Below are positions 61,061 to 64,000 of a stretch of 64,000 bases of DNA, in pieces. Both the position numbers and the translations under genes were made by a program. Positions within the stretch are counted from its first letter, which is position 1, and every line of letters starts with the position of its first letter. The DNA lies in assembly GCA_964440935.1 (NCBI GenBank), contig CAYTTY010000003.1:1-64000 (forward strand), read 5' to 3'. The DNA comes from WJJR01 sp964440935. GTDB lineage: Bacteria > Zixibacteria > MSB-5A5 > WJJR01. Under the pieces are notes generated by a model. The model ran no database searches. It was not told the DNA's origin and worked only from the letters and a program-made list of their open reading frames with translations.

Positions 61061-63315
61061 AGTGTGGGGGTCTGTCCAGCAGGGCGCCGTGGATTCTTCT
61101 GGCGACCGTTCTCGTGATTGTCCCGTGCCCCCTATGGCATGCTGTTGCCGGCGCGAGTGAGGCTAAGACTACCCCACGCCTATTAATCGGGCGAGTCATC
61201 GACGCGCAATCACGCGAGCCGCTGAGTGAAGCGACTGTATCACTGGTAGAACAAGGCGTGCATCAAATCAGCGATGATGAAGGAATGTTCCGGTTCGATC
61301 CTGGTGATGTCTCAATATCGTCCATCCATGTGACATTGATCGGCTATGAGTCGGCGCAGATCAGTGCGGACTCCCTGGCACTGACCGGGGATACCGTCAT
61401 TGTTACGCTTACGCGCGCGCCGATACGGATGGACTCGGTTTTTGTCGAAGCTGCGAAGCCACGCGATCTCGAGTTTGACGCGCAGACGCCCATTGAGATA
61501 TCCGGACGGCTGCTTAACGAGAATCTTAGCGCGACAATTTCGGCAACGTTGGCGAATGAGCCGGGAATGGCTCAGCGCACACTCGGCCCGGCACCGGCAC
61601 GTCCCGTGATGCGCGGACTTGGCGGAAATCGTTTGCTTATGATTGAAGACGGTCAGCGCGTCGGTGACTTGTCCGCCACATCAGTGGATCATGCGGTCCC
61701 GATCGATCCGATCAACACATCGCAGATCGACGTCATTCGCGGCGCCGCGGCACTCATTTATGGATCGAATGTTCTCGGCGGTGTCATCAATGTTCACAGA
61801 GAATCCGTCCCCCGCAAAATTACTCCGCGTGTTCAAGCCAGCGTCACCACTCAAGTCGAATCGGTGAATTCCGGTGCGACAGCCGGCACCCACGTTTCGG
61901 TACCCTATGGTGAGCTCACCGGGCAACTGACTGTGAGTGCACGCACCGCGGGTGATGTCAATACGCCAATCGGAGAACTGGAAAATTCCCATATTCACAC
62001 CATCAACGGTTCCGGTGGTGGCTCGTGGCGTCCGGATTGGGGACTTGTCGGCGCTTCGGTGGCCCACTATGAGTCGGACTACGGCGTGCCTGGGGGATTT
62101 GTCGGCGGGCATGCTCAGGGTGTCACGATTGAGCTTGAACGAAGCCGCTTCGATGCACTTGCAGAAGTCACAAATGTCAGCAGCGCGATTGGCAAACTCG
62201 AACTGGGAACAACGTTCAACCGCTATTATCACCGTGAGCTCGAACCGGGCGGAGCTTGTGGAGTCTCCTTCGGTGTGCTGACATACGACATGCACATGCG
62301 TGCGCACATTGGTTCGACCCCATTCTCTCACCCGATTGTCGGGTGGTGGGCGGAGTATCGGGACTATGCGCAAGGGTGTCTGACATTCGTTCCTCCTGTG
62401 CTGGAGCGTTCATTGGCTGGGTTCCTCTACGACGAACGTCATTGGAGCAATTGGACATTCGAGAGCGCACTCCGCGTAGATTTCCGAGATGTATCCCCCT
62501 CGCGGACCGAGACAAACCGCTCCGGTACGGTCCGGAAACGGGAGTACCTGGGTGTCTCGGCAGCGCTGACATCTCGTTATAAGTTTTCGCCAGCCTGGTC
62601 ACTCGCGTTGTCGACAATTCACTCATTCAATCCACCAAGTGTCGAAGAACTGTTCTCTGATGGTCCCCACCTTGCGTCATTCACCTACGAAGTGGGAAAC
62701 GCAGACCTGAACGCGGAGCGCTCAACGGGATTTGAGATTGGAGTACTCGTTGAACAACCGCAGTGGGGGTTTCGGTTGGATGCGTTCGTTTACGAGTCCA
62801 ATGACTACATGTTCGCGACCTTCACGGGCGATACTATCTATGGCATCGGTCCGGACCGGAGACTTGAAGTGTTCGCGTTTGCCGGGATGGATGCGCGCCA
62901 TGTCGGTGGTGAGCTGTCAGGATCTGTCGCTGTAACGAGTGCAATCGAGCTGTCGACGGCTGTGAGCTATGTGCGCGGGACTCTCCCGACAGTGCCAACT
63001 CCACTCCCGTTCATTCCGCCCGTCACCGGCCGGATCGCGGCCACGTACACTGGACTTAATTGGACATTTTCAACTTCCACGCGCTATGCAACTCGTCAAA
63101 ATCGAACAGGCAGATTTGAGCAAACAACCGCGGGATACGCGGTGTTCGACCTCTCAATCCAACGCGACTTCATTGTTGGCCGGTCGCTCCATCAAGTCGT
63201 ACTTTCGATCGACAATGTACTCGACACAGAGTACCGAAATCACTTGTCGCGAGTGAAAGACATCATCCCCGAGGGCGGACGAAATCTGCGAGTGTTCTAT
63301 AAGGTATCCATGTAG
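61057..63315 (+). CDS. ZnuD-like TonB-dependent receptor
   Basis: The 752-residue protein has a signal peptide, a carboxypeptidase-regulatory-like domain at about residues 41-115 (IGRVIDAQSREPLSEATVSL), a plug at about 145-250 and a barrel. The plug wording LGPAPARPVMRGLGGNRLLMIEDGQRVGDLSATSVDHAVPIDP and VIRGAAALIYGSNVLGGVINV, then DYGVPGGFVGGHAQGVTIELERSRFD, closely follows ZnuD-type zinc receptors, but the usual His-rich loop is reduced to GGHAQ. ATG 61057 overlaps the lipoprotein stop by four bases, so translation is coupled; the frame could also start at 61021. Zinc or another metal complex is the likely ligand. Confidence 0.88.
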   Translation: MKCGGLSSRAPWILLATVLVIVPCPLWHAVAGASEAKTTPRLLIGRVIDAQSREPLSEATVSLVEQGVHQISDDEGMFRFDPGDVSISSIHVTLIGYESAQISADSLALTGDTVIVTLTRAPIRMDSVFVEAAKPRDLEFDAQTPIEISGRLLNENLSATISATLANEPGMAQRTLGPAPARPVMRGLGGNRLLMIEDGQRVGDLSATSVDHAVPIDPINTSQIDVIRGAAALIYGSNVLGGVINVHRESVPRKITPRVQASVTTQVESVNSGATAGTHVSVPYGELTGQLTVSARTAGDVNTPIGELENSHIHTINGSGGGSWRPDWGLVGASVAHYESDYGVPGGFVGGHAQGVTIELERSRFDALAEVTNVSSAIGKLELGTTFNRYYHRELEPGGACGVSFGVLTYDMHMRAHIGSTPFSHPIVGWWAEYRDYAQGCLTFVPPVLERSLAGFLYDERHWSNWTFESALRVDFRDVSPSRTETNRSGTVRKREYLGVSAALTSRYKFSPAWSLALSTIHSFNPPSVEELFSDGPHLASFTYEVGNADLNAERSTGFEIGVLVEQPQWGFRLDAFVYESNDYMFATFTGDTIYGIGPDRRLEVFAFAGMDARHVGGELSGSVAVTSAIELSTAVSYVRGTLPTVPTPLPFIPPVTGRIAATYTGLNWTFSTSTRYATRQNRTGRFEQTTAGYAVFDLSIQRDFIVGRSLHQVVLSIDNVLDTEYRNHLSRVKDIIPEGGRNLRVFYKVSM

Positions 63316-63322
63316 CAGAGGA

Positions 63323-64000
63323 CTACGCCACCCAACTGAGCAGCGTCGCGCAAAGGAGACCGGCGTAGAGGCCGATGATGTTACCGGCGACACCCATCAA
63401 CAATCCGACCGGTGCCAATGATGGTTGATAGACCGATGCAACAATCGGTGCGGACACGACGCCACCGATGTTCGCTTGCGAACCGGTCGCGATCAAAAAC
63501 ATCGGCGCTTTCAGCAGACGTCCACCGAGGAATAGAAAAGCGCCGTGGATGAAGAGCCAGACAGCCCCGACCAGCAAAAAGAGTGGAGCATCCAATACCG
63601 CACGTAAGTCGGCCTGTGCGCCGATGGTGGTCAGCAGCAGATACAGAAACAGATTGCCGACATGCGATGCCCCCGCCGCCTCCAGCCGGGAGATGCGCGT
63701 AAAGGACAGACCAATTCCGACGAAGGTGGATAGAATAATTGCCCATCCGAAGGAAGAAATAATCTCCCCCACTGGCGGCAGCCAGTCGCCCACGCGCAGC
63801 GAAATCAAACCGCCAGCCAGACCGACCGCGAAAATCACCGCCAGATCAACAAACTCGGTCGGCCGCTTGCTCTTCAGATGGAAGTCTTCCATGCGACGAT
63901 TGAGGTCATCGATGATGCGTCGATCCACCCCATAGTGGCGGTCAAGACGATCCTGAAACACCGCCAGCGACATCACAATCCCCATCCAACCGTAGCCGAC
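63323..64000 (-). CDS. DUF819-family membrane protein, partial
   Basis: The visible part is the C-terminal 225 residues or so of a DUF819 (YjcL-like) protein of about 380-400 residues; the frame continues past the right edge of the window. Membrane helices include VDLAVIFAVGLAGGLISLRVG, IILSTFVGIGLSFT, LFLYLLLTTIGAQADLRAV, FLLVGAVWLFIHGAFLFLGG and PVGLLMGVAGNIIGLYAGLL. DUF819 proteins are suspected transporters with no proven substrate. It is convergent with the TonB receptor gene, seven bases apart. Confidence 0.88.
   Translation of the reverse strand, partial: VGYGWMGIVMSLAVFQDRLDRHYGVDRRIIDDLNRRMEDFHLKSKRPTEFVDLAVIFAVGLAGGLISLRVGDWLPPVGEIISSFGWAIILSTFVGIGLSFTRISRLEAAGASHVGNLFLYLLLTTIGAQADLRAVLDAPLFLLVGAVWLFIHGAFLFLGGRLLKAPMFLIATGSQANIGGVVSAPIVASVYQPSLAPVGLLMGVAGNIIGLYAGLLCATLLSWVA

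Noticed and set aside
63154..63393. Minus-strand frame at the end of the TonB receptor
   Set aside because: It overlaps conserved barrel strands of the receptor and has no domain.

Overview
The window looks like a stretch of chromosome from an uncultured Gram-negative bacterium of the FCB type; candidate phylum Zixibacteria or a close relative is my best guess. This is inference. The supporting signs are outer-membrane proteins (two TonB-dependent receptors and a beta-barrel), SecDF, secreted proteins ending in FlgD-like beta-sandwich domains, a dockerin-like C-terminus with 'PNPQDP/PEPIDP' spacing, a mitochondrial-type citrate synthase and a fused malic enzyme-phosphotransacetylase. Base composition is GC-rich except in one islet near 30.1-31.1 kb. 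No rRNA, CRISPR array, prophage or intact insertion sequence was seen.

Layout. 0-5.5 kb: DUF4159 and cupin proteins, secF-secD, a tRNA with anticodon CAT, and a bacterioferritin. 5.5-7.2 kb: an EamA transporter between two non-coding inverted-repeat elements. 7.2-13.5 kb: DinB protein, O-methyltransferase, thioredoxin reductase, citrate synthase and divergent malic enzyme. 13.7-19.8 kb: lipoprotein serpin, alanine/sodium symporter, small lipoprotein and an S9 peptidase. 20.3-27.7 kb: a subtilisin-like protease and a tandem pair of S9 peptidases, one exported and one apparently cytoplasmic. 27.8-31.7 kb: YggS, DivIVA-like protein, purine nucleoside phosphorylase, an AT-rich unknown gene and a Cys/His-rich exported protein. 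32.0-35.0 kb: a DtxR/MntR-type regulator overlapping a P1B-4-type metal ATPase. 35.3-40.7 kb (minus strand): purA, engB, clpX, clpP and tig. 40.9-44.3 kb: small cupin, tRNA-Leu(TAG), methyltransferase, TPR protein, a membrane protein and an orphan FlgD-like domain. 45.0-50.2 kb: cupredoxin, histidine kinase and beta-barrel trio, then an MmgE/PrpD protein. 50.3-50.8 kb: a MITE-like element next to an IS1380-type transposase fragment. 51.1-56.9 kb: TonB receptor, then MarR regulator, asparagine-synthase-like amidotransferase and nitrilase-family amidohydrolase. 57.1-63.3 kb: a four-gene cluster of a small His/Cys membrane protein, a secreted protein with three almost identical 348-bp repeats and a dockerin-like tail, a lipoprotein built from the same module, and a ZnuD-like TonB receptor. 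The end of a DUF819 membrane protein runs off the right edge.

How the parts relate. Much of the window is housekeeping (protein export, proteostasis, central carbon and purine metabolism). Two loci look metal-related: the DtxR-type regulator with its ATPase (probably Fe/Co/Zn/Mn efflux) and the 57-63 kb cluster (probably metal capture and uptake, perhaps zinc). A similar 22-24 bp palindrome-like site lies upstream of the latter cluster and upstream of the Cys/His-rich exported protein at 31.2 kb, in the same orientation relative to transcription, which hints at shared control. Several intergenic gaps contain members of a MITE-like family with about 29-bp terminal inverted repeats flanked by TA.
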